Assembly (NCBI RefSeq): GCF_005876985.1
Contig: NZ_VAHD01000003.1
Location: 496,001-560,000 of the forward strand
DNA: 64,000 nt
Source: Rhodoferax bucti
Lineage (GTDB): Bacteria; Pseudomonadota; Gammaproteobacteria; Burkholderiales; Burkholderiaceae_C
Direction: 5' to 3'
Part shown: one piece after another, positions 48,839 to 57,257 of the stretch
Numbering within the stretch: the first letter of the stretch is position 1
How the letters are laid out: each line of letters starts with the position of its first letter
Made by a program: the position numbers and the translations under genes
The notes under the pieces: generated by a model
The model's input: only the letters and a program-made list of their open reading frames with translations
What the model was told of the DNA's origin: nothing
Database searches by the model: none

Positions 48839-49525
48839 TCAGGGTACGACGCACCAAGGAGCTTGATTGTGCATCAATCCCATCCACAAAGCCCACGCTG
48901 CACTGAGCGCCAATGCGCCGCCCGCCAGGCGAACGCCCCAAGTGCCATCCCCCATGCGCGCCATGCCCAAACGCAGCCACAGCCACGGGCCCAGCATCAT
49001 GCTGACCGAGGTGCCCACCACAAAAAGTGCCATGACTCCAGCGCCCGATACCGCATCACCCGCCAATGCAGCCACCAGCAAGGCAGAGTACAGCAAGCCA
49101 CAAGGCAACAAGGCCCACAAAGTGCCCAATGCCAAGGGCGCCCCCCGGCCCCAGCGCGCACCCCAGCTACGCGCCACACCCCAGACGGTCCGCGCCCCGG
49201 TTTGCAACCACACCGGTTGACGGCCGGCCACAAGTAACACCAGCCCCAGAAAAAATGCCGCCACGTGCACCATGGACCACACGGGGCGCAGGGCCGCCGA
49301 CTGCACCGTGAGCCAGCCCAAGCCCTGCATGGAAGCCGCAGCCAGCGCGCCCAAGGCGCTGTAGCCCAAGACCCTGCCCCCTTGGAAGAGCCACATGGCG
49401 CTCACGCGCCCGGAATCCCCCGCCGCCTGGCCGATGCCTGCGCACGCCACGCCACACATGGCCACGCAATGCGGGCCGCCCGCCAAGCCCATGAGCAGCG
49501 CCGTGAGCGCCAAAGAAGATTGCAT
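48839..49525 (-). CDS. SafE/TauE-type (DsbD-like) membrane protein of the cbb3/heme region
   Basis: This 228-residue protein with about six membrane helices has a conserved GGPHCVAMCG motif near the N-terminus and a second Pro-Cys site, LLPCGLLYSAL. The paired Cys in the membrane suggest copper or thiol handling, as in the DsbD-like group annotated as sulfite exporter TauE/SafE. Genes like this often sit by cbb3 oxidase genes, so a role in copper supply or oxidase maturation is inferred. It starts 9 bp after hemN. Confidence 0.8.
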   Translation of the reverse strand: MQSSLALTALLMGLAGGPHCVAMCGVACAGIGQAAGDSGRVSAMWLFQGGRVLGYSALGALAAASMQGLGWLTVQSAALRPVWSMVHVAAFFLGLVLLVAGRQPVWLQTGARTVWGVARSWGARWGRGAPLALGTLWALLPCGLLYSALLVAALAGDAVSGAGVMALFVVGTSVSMMLGPWLWLRLGMARMGDGTWGVRLAGGALALSAAWALWMGLMHNQAPWCVVP

Positions 49526-49534
49526 GCCCCGGTT

Positions 49535-50935
49535 TTAAATGATTTTGGAAAAGCGCGCCCGGGTACGGTCGGTTTGCAAATAACGGTCAAACACCATGGC
49601 CACCGCGCGGACAAAAAACCAGCCCTGGGTGGTGACTTGAATGGCACTGTCATCCATGGTGACCAAGCCCTGATCAGCCAAGCCTTTGAGCACCTCCAGC
49701 TCGGAGGCGAAATAGCTCTTGAAGTCCAACAGGTAGGCCAGGTTGATGGACTCGAACTGCACCTGCCCTTGGCACATCAGCGCCATGATGACGGCGCGGC
49801 GCACCAAGTCATCTCGCGTTACCGCCAACCCGCGCACGATGGGAAAGCGGCCCTGATCCAGAAAGTCGTAGTACTCATCCAGCGTCTTGGCGTTCTGGCT
49901 GTAGGTGGCGCCAATGCGTCCGATGGCGGACACGCCAAGCGCAATCAAATCGCAATCCGGCTGGGTGCTGTAGCCCTGAAAGTTGCGGTGCAAGCGCCCC
50001 TGCCGCTTGGCCACGGCCAAAGAGTCGTCGGGCAGGGCAAAGTGGTCCATACCCACATACACATAGCCTGCCCCCATGAACGCGGCCAGCGAGCGCGCCA
50101 ACATTGACACCTTGGATGCCGCACTGGGCAGCTCCACCGTTGCGATACGCCGCTGGGGCTTGAAGCGCTCGGGCAAGTGCGCATAGGCATACAGCGCAAT
50201 CCGGTCCGGCCGCAAGGCATTCACCTGGGCCAGCGTGCGGTCAAACGATTCGGGGCTTTGTTGCGGCAAGCCGTAAATCAAATCCACATTGATGGACTCA
50301 AACCCGCGCGCGCGGGCCGCCTCCACCAGCGCAAACACCTGCTCTGCGGGCTGCACCCGGTGCACGGCTTTTTGCACCGCAGGGTCAAAGTCCTGCACAC
50401 CAAAGCTCAGGCGGTTGAAGCCCAACTCGGCAAGCGTGTCCAAACGGCCGGCATCTACGGTGCGCGGGTCCACCTCGATGGAGTACTCCCCGCCCGGTGC
50501 GAAATTGAAATTGCGCCGCAGCATGCCCATGAGTTCACGCAGCTCAGCATCACTCAAAAAGGTAGGGCTGCCGCCCCCCAGGTGCAGTTGGCTCACCATC
50601 TGGCCTGTGCCCATCAAAGCGGTGTGCAACTCCACCTCACGTGTCAGGTAGCGCAAATAGGTGGCCGCCTTGTCATGGTGCTTGGTAATGATCTTGTTGC
50701 ACGCACAGTAATAGCAGAGTGACTCACAAAACGGAATATGTATGTACAGCGACAAGGGCAAAGCCAAGGCAGCGGCCCCGCTGCGGCGTTGCGAAAGCGC
50801 CTGGGCATAGTCGTCCGCGTTGAAGGCCTCCACAAAACGGTCTGCCGTCGGGTAAGAGGTGTAGCGCGGCCCGGATACGTCGAACCGGGTCAACAGTTGT
50901 TCTGAAATAGGGGCGGTGGCGACGACTGCGTTCAT
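49535..50935 (-). CDS. hemN: Oxygen-independent coproporphyrinogen III oxidase
   Basis: This 466-residue radical-SAM enzyme makes protoporphyrinogen without oxygen. The cluster motif CESLCYYCAC (C-x3-C-x2-C) and SQLHLGGGSPTFL are present, with the HemN C-terminal domain after YGLPQQSPESF. The start at 50935 has TTGGAG upstream. The same frame continues upstream into non-coding sequence. A perfect FNR box lies 58 bp before the start. Confidence 0.96.
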   Translation of the reverse strand: MNAVVATAPISEQLLTRFDVSGPRYTSYPTADRFVEAFNADDYAQALSQRRSGAAALALPLSLYIHIPFCESLCYYCACNKIITKHHDKAATYLRYLTREVELHTALMGTGQMVSQLHLGGGSPTFLSDAELRELMGMLRRNFNFAPGGEYSIEVDPRTVDAGRLDTLAELGFNRLSFGVQDFDPAVQKAVHRVQPAEQVFALVEAARARGFESINVDLIYGLPQQSPESFDRTLAQVNALRPDRIALYAYAHLPERFKPQRRIATVELPSAASKVSMLARSLAAFMGAGYVYVGMDHFALPDDSLAVAKRQGRLHRNFQGYSTQPDCDLIALGVSAIGRIGATYSQNAKTLDEYYDFLDQGRFPIVRGLAVTRDDLVRRAVIMALMCQGQVQFESINLAYLLDFKSYFASELEVLKGLADQGLVTMDDSAIQVTTQGWFFVRAVAMVFDRYLQTDRTRARFSKII

Positions 50936-50986
50936 GAATACTCCAAGCTGGCACACCGACTGTGACCGATGCGCCCGCAAAACTCC

Positions 50987-51000
50987 TTGATATGCATCAA
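50987..51000. promoter_or_regulatory. FNR box between hemN and fnr
   Basis: TTGATATGCATCAA is a perfect match to TTGAT-N4-ATCAA. It lies between divergent hemN and fnr. For fnr, CATAAT at 51023-51028 would place the box near -41, a class II activator position, suggesting autoregulation. Confidence 0.85.
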
Positions 51001-51050
51001 GAAGCCCAATAATGCATGGGTACATAATTGACTTGTATCAGGGGAACACC

Positions 51051-51848
51051 ATGCTCGAACACGCCACGCCTACCAATAAGCCCGAAGACGCGCACGCCAG
51101 CATCACGATCACACCGGTCGGTGGCGCGGTGAGCCCCCACACCATGAAGGTGGCGTGCTCCAACTGCAACCTGCGCGAACTGTGCATGCCCCTGGGTTTG
51201 AGCAGCGCCGAGCTGGACAAAATTGATGACGTCGTGGCCAGCCGCCGCAAGGTCAAACGTGGCGGCACCCTGTTTCGCAATGGCGAAAAGTTCACCAGCC
51301 TGTACGCCATTCGCACCGGTTTCTTCAAGACCTGCGTAGCCTCCGAAGACGGCCGTGACCAAGTGACCGGCTTTCAGATGGCGGGCGAAGTCATGGGCCT
51401 GGATGGCATCGTGCACGACCACCACACCTGCGATGCGGTGGCGTTGGAAGATGCCGAAGTGTGCGTCATGCCCTTCGATCGGATTGAAGAGCTTTCCCGT
51501 GAAGTCAATGCATTGCAGCGCCATGTGCACAAAATCATGAGCCGCGAAATCGTGCGGGAGAACGGCGTCATGCTGCTCTTGGGCAGCATGCGCGCCGAAG
51601 AGCGTTTGGCTGCGTTTTTGCTTAATCTGGTGCAACGCCTGCACGCACGCGGCTTCTCGCAATCAGAGCTGGTGCTGCGAATGACCCGCGAAGAAATCGG
51701 CAGCTACCTCGGTTTGAAGCTGGAAACCGTGAGCCGCACTTTTTCAAAATTTGTGGAAGACGGGATTGTGGAAGTCAAACAGCGCCACGTGCGCATCCTG
51801 AACACCGATGCCCTGAAAGACATCCTCAACCCCAAAGTCTGCAACTAA
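51051..51848 (+). CDS. fnr: FNR-type oxygen-sensing transcriptional regulator
   Basis: This 265-residue Crp/Fnr regulator has N-terminal cluster Cys 36, 39 and 45 (CSNCNLRELC) and a fourth at 127 (HHTCDAV), as needed for an oxygen-labile [4Fe-4S] cluster. The recognition helix ETVSRTFSKF has the Glu and Ser-Arg pattern that reads TTGAT. AGGGGAAC precedes the ATG. It is convergent with the small cco-linked gene (one base apart) and divergent from hemN. The three FNR boxes in the window are its likely targets. Confidence 0.95.
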   Translation: MLEHATPTNKPEDAHASITITPVGGAVSPHTMKVACSNCNLRELCMPLGLSSAELDKIDDVVASRRKVKRGGTLFRNGEKFTSLYAIRTGFFKTCVASEDGRDQVTGFQMAGEVMGLDGIVHDHHTCDAVALEDAEVCVMPFDRIEELSREVNALQRHVHKIMSREIVRENGVMLLLGSMRAEERLAAFLLNLVQRLHARGFSQSELVLRMTREEIGSYLGLKLETVSRTFSKFVEDGIVEVKQRHVRILNTDALKDILNPKVCN

Positions 51849-51849
51849 G

Positions 51850-52086
51850 TCACTGGTTGACTTCGTCGGCGCTCATATCCAAGAGCGCTGTCAAGGTGCT
51901 GGAGGCGATGGTCACGCCCCAGAACACAAAAAAGGCCACGGTGTAAATCGCTTGACGCGACAAGGTCAGAGGCACCCCATTCCAATGCAAGTCTTGCGGA
52001 TCAAATACCGCAAAGACCGCGATCTCCAGCACGCCGGCGGCCAAAAAAGCGGGCCACACAATTGCCATCCATTTCGCTTGCCACAT
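51850..52086 (-). CDS. Small two-helix membrane protein of the cbb3 gene cluster
   Basis: This 78-residue protein has two hydrophobic segments (about 7-27 and 47-67) joined by a polar loop with PQDLHWNG. The second helix contains FFVFWG. I recall similar unnamed proteins beside ccoG/ccoH in other Burkholderiales, but know no function. It is the last gene in line after ccoH (22 bp), so it is probably co-transcribed with the oxidase genes. Confidence 0.75.
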   Translation of the reverse strand: MWQAKWMAIVWPAFLAAGVLEIAVFAVFDPQDLHWNGVPLTLSRQAIYTVAFFVFWGVTIASSTLTALLDMSADEVNQ

Positions 52087-52108
52087 GGTGAGCCTCCTTC
52101 AGAGGTGT

Positions 52109-52384
52109 TTACGGGGCTTTGTGGGCAGGCAGCACAATGCCGGTCGCGGCATGGTTGCGGGCCTGCATGGCAGGCGCCAGACTTTCGGGCTTGGAAGCCA
52201 AGGACTTGTTGATATCCAGCCCTGCCTGGTAGTAGTTTTCATCCACCACAGGGTCCATGCCTTTGGCAGCCACATAGAAGGTATAAAAACTGGCGATCAC
52301 TACGATCAGCGGGCCGGAGAGCACCAGCCACACATGACCGAATTGCCACCAGGGATGATTTGCATCAGGGGTATTGGTAGACAT
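52109..52384 (-). CDS. ccoH: FixH/CcoH-family cbb3 oxidase assembly protein
   Basis: This 91-residue protein has one N-terminal membrane helix (VWLVLSGPLIVVIASFYTFY), then a short periplasmic part with DENYYQAGLDINKSLA, the FixH signature. CcoH is needed for assembly and stability of the cbb3 oxidase. The protein is shorter than many FixH proteins. The ATG at 52384 overlaps nothing and lies 13 bp after ccoG. Confidence 0.85.
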   Translation of the reverse strand: MSTNTPDANHPWWQFGHVWLVLSGPLIVVIASFYTFYVAAKGMDPVVDENYYQAGLDINKSLASKPESLAPAMQARNHAATGIVLPAHKAP

Positions 52385-52397
52385 GGTTTTTCTCTTT

Positions 52398-53843
52398 CTA
52401 ACGGGGAACAATAAACACCGACTTTTCAGTCACTACCGTGCCTGCGGGTGACGAGGTCACGGTAAATCGTATCGGGTGCGAGCCGGGCTTGGCACCTTCA
52501 TAGGGCAACTGCACCCGCACCGCCACCCAGCGGGACTGCGTGGGCTCCACTGCCACCACAGTATCGGAAGACATAGCCAAGCCGGGCAGGCCCTCTGCGC
52601 TGACGTGGAACTCCTGCAAGGACTCTGCGGCATTCATGATCTGCAGCCGGTAAACGTTTTCGAGCCGGCCACCCGACACGATGCGTGCCAGTGCGCCGCG
52701 ATCGCGCTCGACATCCACCTTAAAGGGAGGCCGCATCCACAAACTCACCAGCATGGCAATCACCACGGCCAGCAAAATGCCGGTGTACACCAGCACGCGC
52801 GGGCGCAACACATGGCGCAGGGTTTGCGCACTCGTCCAATGCTGGTTGACTGCGTTTTTGGTGGAGTACTTCACCAAGCCGCGCGGGTAGCCCATCTTGT
52901 CCATCACGGTATCGCACACATCGGCGCACGCACCGCAGCCGATGCACTCGTATTGCAAGCCTTTGCGGATATCGATCCCGGTGGGGCACACCTGCACGCA
53001 CAAGCTGCAATCCACACAGGAACCCAAACTCAGGGTGCTCAAGTCTGCTTTTTTGGAGCGTGCACCGCGCGGTTCGCCACGGGCCTCGTCGTAGGTCACG
53101 ATGAGGGTATCGTTGTCAAACATGGCGCTCTGAAAACGCGCATAGGGGCACATGTATTTGCACACCTGCTCACGCATGTAGCCAGCATTGCCATAGGTGG
53201 CAAAGCCGTAAAACAAAATCCAGAAGCTTTCCCACGGGCCCAGACCCAGCGAAAAAAGCTCAGCGCCCAGGCTGTGAATCGGGGTGAAGTAACCCACAAA
53301 GGTAAAACCCGTCCACAACGCAACAGCGACCCACATCACCTGCTTGGCGGTTTTGCGCCAGAATTTTTCCAGCGTCCACGGACCGGCATCACGGCGCATG
53401 CGCGCAGAGCGGTCGCCTTCGGCCAGTTTTTCCAGCCAAAGAAAAATCTCGGTGTATACCGTTTGCGGGCAGGCGTAGCCGCACCACAGGCGCCCGGCCA
53501 CCGCGGTAAACAAAAACAAGGACAAGGCCGAAATCACCAGAATGCCGGTGAGGTAGACAAAGTCCTGCGGGTACAACACCAAATTAAAAATGAAAAATCG
53601 CCTTGCGCCGAGGTCGAACAGCACCGCCTGGCGCTGCCCCCACTCCAGCCAAGGCAATCCGTAAAAAACCAGCTGCGTCAGGAAAACAAAAGCCCAACGC
53701 CACCGTGAAAAGTAACCCGATACGCTGCGCGGATAAATCTTTTTATGCGCCTCGTACAACGCAATGGTTTCTTCATCCGCACCAGGCGGAGGAGCGATAG
53801 GCCCCTTGTCTGGCGACTCAGCGATGGGTATGACTTTGTTCAC
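52398..53843 (-). CDS. ccoG: Cytochrome c oxidase accessory protein CcoG
   Basis: This 481-residue membrane ferredoxin has about five helices with GRLWCGYACPQTVYTEIF. It also has two [4Fe-4S] motifs, CVDCSLCVQVCPTG and CIGCGACADVCD, and a C-terminal periplasmic Ig-like domain. CcoG reduces copper(II) for delivery to the CuB site of CcoN. It follows ccoP by 12 bp. Confidence 0.95.
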   Translation of the reverse strand: MNKVIPIAESPDKGPIAPPPGADEETIALYEAHKKIYPRSVSGYFSRWRWAFVFLTQLVFYGLPWLEWGQRQAVLFDLGARRFFIFNLVLYPQDFVYLTGILVISALSLFLFTAVAGRLWCGYACPQTVYTEIFLWLEKLAEGDRSARMRRDAGPWTLEKFWRKTAKQVMWVAVALWTGFTFVGYFTPIHSLGAELFSLGLGPWESFWILFYGFATYGNAGYMREQVCKYMCPYARFQSAMFDNDTLIVTYDEARGEPRGARSKKADLSTLSLGSCVDCSLCVQVCPTGIDIRKGLQYECIGCGACADVCDTVMDKMGYPRGLVKYSTKNAVNQHWTSAQTLRHVLRPRVLVYTGILLAVVIAMLVSLWMRPPFKVDVERDRGALARIVSGGRLENVYRLQIMNAAESLQEFHVSAEGLPGLAMSSDTVVAVEPTQSRWVAVRVQLPYEGAKPGSHPIRFTVTSSPAGTVVTEKSVFIVPR

Positions 53844-53855
53844 GGTGAGGGTCGT

Positions 53856-54767
53856 TTACTTGGTGGCGCCTACGTTGGACATGCCCCACACATAAGAGGC
53901 CAACACTTTGATCTGCGCGGGTGACAGCTTTTCAGCCTGTGCAGGCATCTGGTTGACCTTGCCATTGTTCACCATGGCGATGATGGCGTTTTCACCGTAG
54001 CCGTGCAGCCAGATGTCGTCCGTCAGGTTGGGGGCACCCAGCGCCTGGTTGCCCTTGCCATCCGCACCGTGGCAGGCGGCACATGCTGCAAACTTGGATT
54101 TGCCCAAGTTCGCACGCACCGAGTCATGGGGGCTGCCGGAAAGGCTGAGCACGTAGTTGGCGACGTTTTTCACATCGTCCGCAGTGCCGACCGCCGCTGC
54201 CATGGGGGGCATTTGGCCGATGCGGCCTGCCGTCAAGGTTTCCGCAATCTTCTCGGGAGCACCACCGTGCAACCAGTCTGCATCGGTCAGGTTAGGGAAG
54301 CCTTTGGAGCCGCGGGCATCCGAGCCGTGGCACTGGGAGCAGTTGTTCATGAACAAGCGTTCACCAATGGCGTGGGCCTGGGAGTCTTTGGCCATGTCCT
54401 CGGGCTTCATGCCGTCAAAACGGGCATAAATAGGCGCGACATCGGCGTTGCCCTTGGCCACTTCCGCCTCGAACTGGCCTTGCGATGTCCAACCCAGCTT
54501 GCCGGCGAAGTTGCCCAAACCGGGGTAGATTGCCAGGTACAAAATCGAGAACACGATGGTGATCACAAACAAACCCACCCACCAGCGGGGCAAGGGGTTG
54601 TTCATCTCGCGCAGATCGCCGTCCCACACATGGCCGGTCGTGTTGTCATGGGCGGTCATGGCCTTGGCCTTGCCGCTGAACCACAACAGGAACAGGCAAG
54701 CCACGATGCCGATCACCGTGACGGCGGCCACGTAGATCGACCAGAAGTTACTTGTAAAGTCGCTCAT
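53856..54767 (-). CDS. ccoP: cbb3-type cytochrome c oxidase subunit III (dihaem cytochrome c)
   Basis: The 303 residues start with a membrane helix, followed by a second helix near 65-85 (VGLFVITIVFSILYLAIYPG). Two cytochrome c domains follow with haem motifs CSQCH near residue 141 and CAACH near 228. It passes electrons from soluble cytochromes to CcoO and CcoN. It follows the small ccoQ by 19 bp. Confidence 0.96.
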   Translation of the reverse strand: MSDFTSNFWSIYVAAVTVIGIVACLFLLWFSGKAKAMTAHDNTTGHVWDGDLREMNNPLPRWWVGLFVITIVFSILYLAIYPGLGNFAGKLGWTSQGQFEAEVAKGNADVAPIYARFDGMKPEDMAKDSQAHAIGERLFMNNCSQCHGSDARGSKGFPNLTDADWLHGGAPEKIAETLTAGRIGQMPPMAAAVGTADDVKNVANYVLSLSGSPHDSVRANLGKSKFAACAACHGADGKGNQALGAPNLTDDIWLHGYGENAIIAMVNNGKVNQMPAQAEKLSPAQIKVLASYVWGMSNVGATK

Positions 54768-54786
54768 TTTTTTTCCTTATGCGGGG

Positions 54787-54930
54787 TCAATCCTGCTCAA
54801 AGGGCAGGTTCGCAGCTTCTTGAAAATCACCCGATCTGCGCTTGGACCAAGCCCAGCACACGATGGCGATAAAGACCAGAAAGCTGACCAAAGTGGTCGC
54901 AGACCGCAGGGTGTTGATATCCATGTCCAT
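54787..54930 (-). CDS. ccoQ: cbb3-type cytochrome c oxidase subunit CcoQ
   Basis: This short gene encodes 47 residues starting MDMDINTLRSATTLVSFLVF. One membrane helix is followed by the WAWSKRRSGDFQEAA segment typical of CcoQ/FixQ. CcoQ stabilises the core oxidase and its contact with CcoP. GGGAG lies 7 bases before the ATG at 54930. Its position between ccoO and ccoP is the normal one. Confidence 0.93.
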   Translation of the reverse strand: MDMDINTLRSATTLVSFLVFIAIVCWAWSKRRSGDFQEAANLPFEQD

Positions 54931-54945
54931 GGTGAACTCCCGGGC

Positions 54946-55572
54946 TTATTTCAGTGCCAGGCCAAGCGCCTGCAAGTAAGCAATCGTGGCTTCCAGCTCG
55001 GTTTTGCCCTTGACTTCTTCACTGGCCTTGGCGATCTGCTCATCGGTGTAAGGCACACCCACGGTACGCAGAGCACGCATGTGAGTGGGCAGGCTCTCGG
55101 CGTCCACCAGGTTTTTCTCCAACCAGGGGTAGGCCGGCATGTTGGACTCGGGCACTACGTCACGCGGGTTGGTCAAGTGGATGCGGTGCCATTCATCGCT
55201 GTACTTGCCGCCCACGCGGGCCAGATCGGGACCAGTGCGCTTGCTACCCCATTGGAAGGGGTGGTCATACACCGACTCGCCCGCCACCGAGTAGTGGCCG
55301 TAGCGCAGTGTTTCGGCGCGGAAGGGGCGGATCATCTGCGAGTGGCAGTTGTAGCAACCTTCGCGGATATACACGTCGCGACCTGCAACCTGCAGTGCTG
55401 TGTAGGGCTGAATGCCCTTGATCGGCTCCGTGGTGGACTTTTGGAAGAACAGCGGAACAATTTCCACCATACCGCCTGCGAGCAGCACCAGCAGGATCAG
55501 CACAATCATCAGAAAGTTGCTGGTTTCAATTTTCTCGTGCGAGAGACCGGATGTACTTTTTTCGTTTGCCAT
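54946..55572 (-). CDS. ccoO: cbb3-type cytochrome c oxidase subunit II (monohaem cytochrome c)
   Basis: The 208 residues have an N-terminal membrane anchor ([19 protein letters not shown]). The haem c motif is [12 protein letters not shown] near residue 73, with the distal Met probably in [11 protein letters not shown]. It is the membrane-anchored electron entry subunit next to CcoN. It is 12 bp from ccoN and 15 bp from ccoQ. Confidence 0.96.
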   Translation of the reverse strand: MANEKSTSGLSHEKIETSNFLMIVLILLVLLAGGMVEIVPLFFQKSTTEPIKGIQPYTALQVAGRDVYIREGCYNCHSQMIRPFRAETLRYGHYSVAGESVYDHPFQWGSKRTGPDLARVGGKYSDEWHRIHLTNPRDVVPESNMPAYPWLEKNLVDAESLPTHMRALRTVGVPYTDEQIAKASEEVKGKTELEATIAYLQALGLALK

Positions 55573-55584
55573 GGTGAGTACCTC

Positions 55585-57021
55585 TTAAGCGTGAGCCGCA
55601 GCGGCGGGAATGGTGACGCTGCTGGCGCGGCCGGCGGTAGCGGTTTTCAGGGTGTTCCACAGCATGATCAACATGCCGCTCAGGTACAACAAACCACCGA
55701 GGAGACGCAACACATAGAAGGGATAGGTCGCCTTCACCGACTCCACAAAGGTGTAAGTCAAAGTGCCGTCGGGGTTGATGGCGCGCCACATCAGGCCTTG
55801 CATCACACCGGCAATCCACATCGCGGCGATGTAAATCACGATACCGATGGTGGCGACCCAGAAGTGCAGCTCAATGGCTTTGACGCTGAACATCTGCTTC
55901 TGGCCAAACAGGCGGGGAATCAGGTAGTACATGGAACCCATGGTCACCAAGCCCACCCAGCCCAAGGCGCCGGAGTGCACGTGGCCCACGGTCCAGTCGG
56001 TGTAGTGGCTCAAGGCGTTCACGGTCTTGATAGACATCATGGGGCCTTCAAACGTGGACATGCCGTAGAAGGACAAGGACACGATCAGGAAGCGCAGGAT
56101 GGGGTCGTCACGCAGTTTGTGCCATGCGCCCGACAGGGTCATGATGCCGTTGATCATGCCGCCCCAGCTGGGTGCCAACAAAATCAGGGAGAACACCATA
56201 CCGACGGACTGGGTCCAGTCAGGCAAAGCGGTGTAGTGCAAGTGGTGAGGGCCGGCCCACATGTAGGTGAAGATCAGCGCCCAGAAGTGGACGATGGACA
56301 AGCGGTAGCTGTATACAGGGCGGCCTGCCTGCTTGGGGATGAAGTAGTACATCATGCCCAGGAAGCCTGCGGTCAGGAAGAAGCCCACCGCGTTGTGGCC
56401 GTACCACCATTGCACCATGGCATCTTGCACACCGGCATAGGCCGAGTAGCTCTTCATCCAGCCTGCTGGAATGGCTGCACTGTTGACCAGGTGCAGGATG
56501 GCCACGGCCAGGATGAAGGCACCGAAGAACCAGTTGGCCACATAGATGTGCTTGACCTTGCGTGTGCCCACAGTACCGAAGAACACTACCGCAAACGACA
56601 CCCAGACCAGCGTGATAAGGATGTCAATCGGCCACTCCAACTCGGCGTATTCCTTGCCCTGGGTGTAGCCCAGCGGCAGGGAGATGGCAGCGGCCAGAAT
56701 CACCAGCTGCCAGCCCCAGAAGGTGAAGGCCGCCAGCTTGTCGCCAAACAGGCGAACCTGGCAGGTGCGCTGCACCACGTAATAGGCGGAGGCAAACAGG
56801 CCGCAGCCACCAAACGCAAAAATCACTGCATTGGTGTGCAGCGGCCGCAAGCGCCCGTAGGACAGCCAGGGAATGCCGAAGTTGAGTTCGGGCCAGGCGA
56901 GCTGGGCGGCGATGATCACGCCTACCAACATGCCGACCACTCCCCAGACCACGGTCATGATGGCGAACTGGCGCACAACGGTATCGTTGTACACCGTCGC
57001 CTGCTGATTTGGAAATGCCAT
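55585..57021 (-). CDS. ccoN: cbb3-type cytochrome c oxidase subunit I (catalytic)
   Basis: This 478-residue haem-copper subunit has 12 helices and the high-spin haem/CuB site. His ligands are visible in [33 protein letters not shown] and [14 protein letters not shown]. It reduces oxygen with high affinity at low oxygen. The ATG at 57021 has AAGAGG 5 bases upstream. An FNR box lies 59-72 bp before the start, giving ccoNOQP-GH its own promoter. Confidence 0.97.
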   Translation of the reverse strand: MAFPNQQATVYNDTVVRQFAIMTVVWGVVGMLVGVIIAAQLAWPELNFGIPWLSYGRLRPLHTNAVIFAFGGCGLFASAYYVVQRTCQVRLFGDKLAAFTFWGWQLVILAAAISLPLGYTQGKEYAELEWPIDILITLVWVSFAVVFFGTVGTRKVKHIYVANWFFGAFILAVAILHLVNSAAIPAGWMKSYSAYAGVQDAMVQWWYGHNAVGFFLTAGFLGMMYYFIPKQAGRPVYSYRLSIVHFWALIFTYMWAGPHHLHYTALPDWTQSVGMVFSLILLAPSWGGMINGIMTLSGAWHKLRDDPILRFLIVSLSFYGMSTFEGPMMSIKTVNALSHYTDWTVGHVHSGALGWVGLVTMGSMYYLIPRLFGQKQMFSVKAIELHFWVATIGIVIYIAAMWIAGVMQGLMWRAINPDGTLTYTFVESVKATYPFYVLRLLGGLLYLSGMLIMLWNTLKTATAGRASSVTIPAAAAHA

Positions 57022-57079
57022 ATTTACCTCTTCTTGGATTACTTCAAAGCGAGTGTCTGCCGGGGTTTGAAAAACTGGG

Positions 57080-57093
57080 TTGACCCATATCAA
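57080..57093 (-). promoter_or_regulatory. FNR box upstream of ccoN
   Basis: The minus strand reads TTGATATGGGTCAA, one mismatch from TTGAT-N4-ATCAA. Its centre is about 65 bp before the ccoN ATG, in the gap between ccoS and ccoN, consistent with class II activation and a short leader. Confidence 0.75.
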
Positions 57094-57119
57094 CCGGCAA
57101 GAAAAACGAGGGAACTTTT

Positions 57120-57257
57120 TTACGGTTCACGCAAGATGCGTTCACCTTCGGACTCAATATCTTCAAACTGCCCCCGGTCGATGGCCCACCACAGGCCTCC
57201 CAGAATGAAGAACACCAGCACAACCGATAAGGGAATCAACAGGTACAAAATGTCCAT
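57120..57257 (-). CDS. ccoS: cbb3 oxidase maturation protein CcoS
   Basis: This 45-residue protein starts [21 protein letters not shown] single membrane helix is followed by [19 protein letters not shown], the conserved CcoS/FixS end. CcoS is required for haem b and copper insertion into the oxidase. Its ATG shares a base with the ccoI stop (TGATG), so the two are coupled. Confidence 0.93.
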   Translation of the reverse strand: MDILYLLIPLSVVLVFFILGGLWWAIDRGQFEDIESEGERILREP

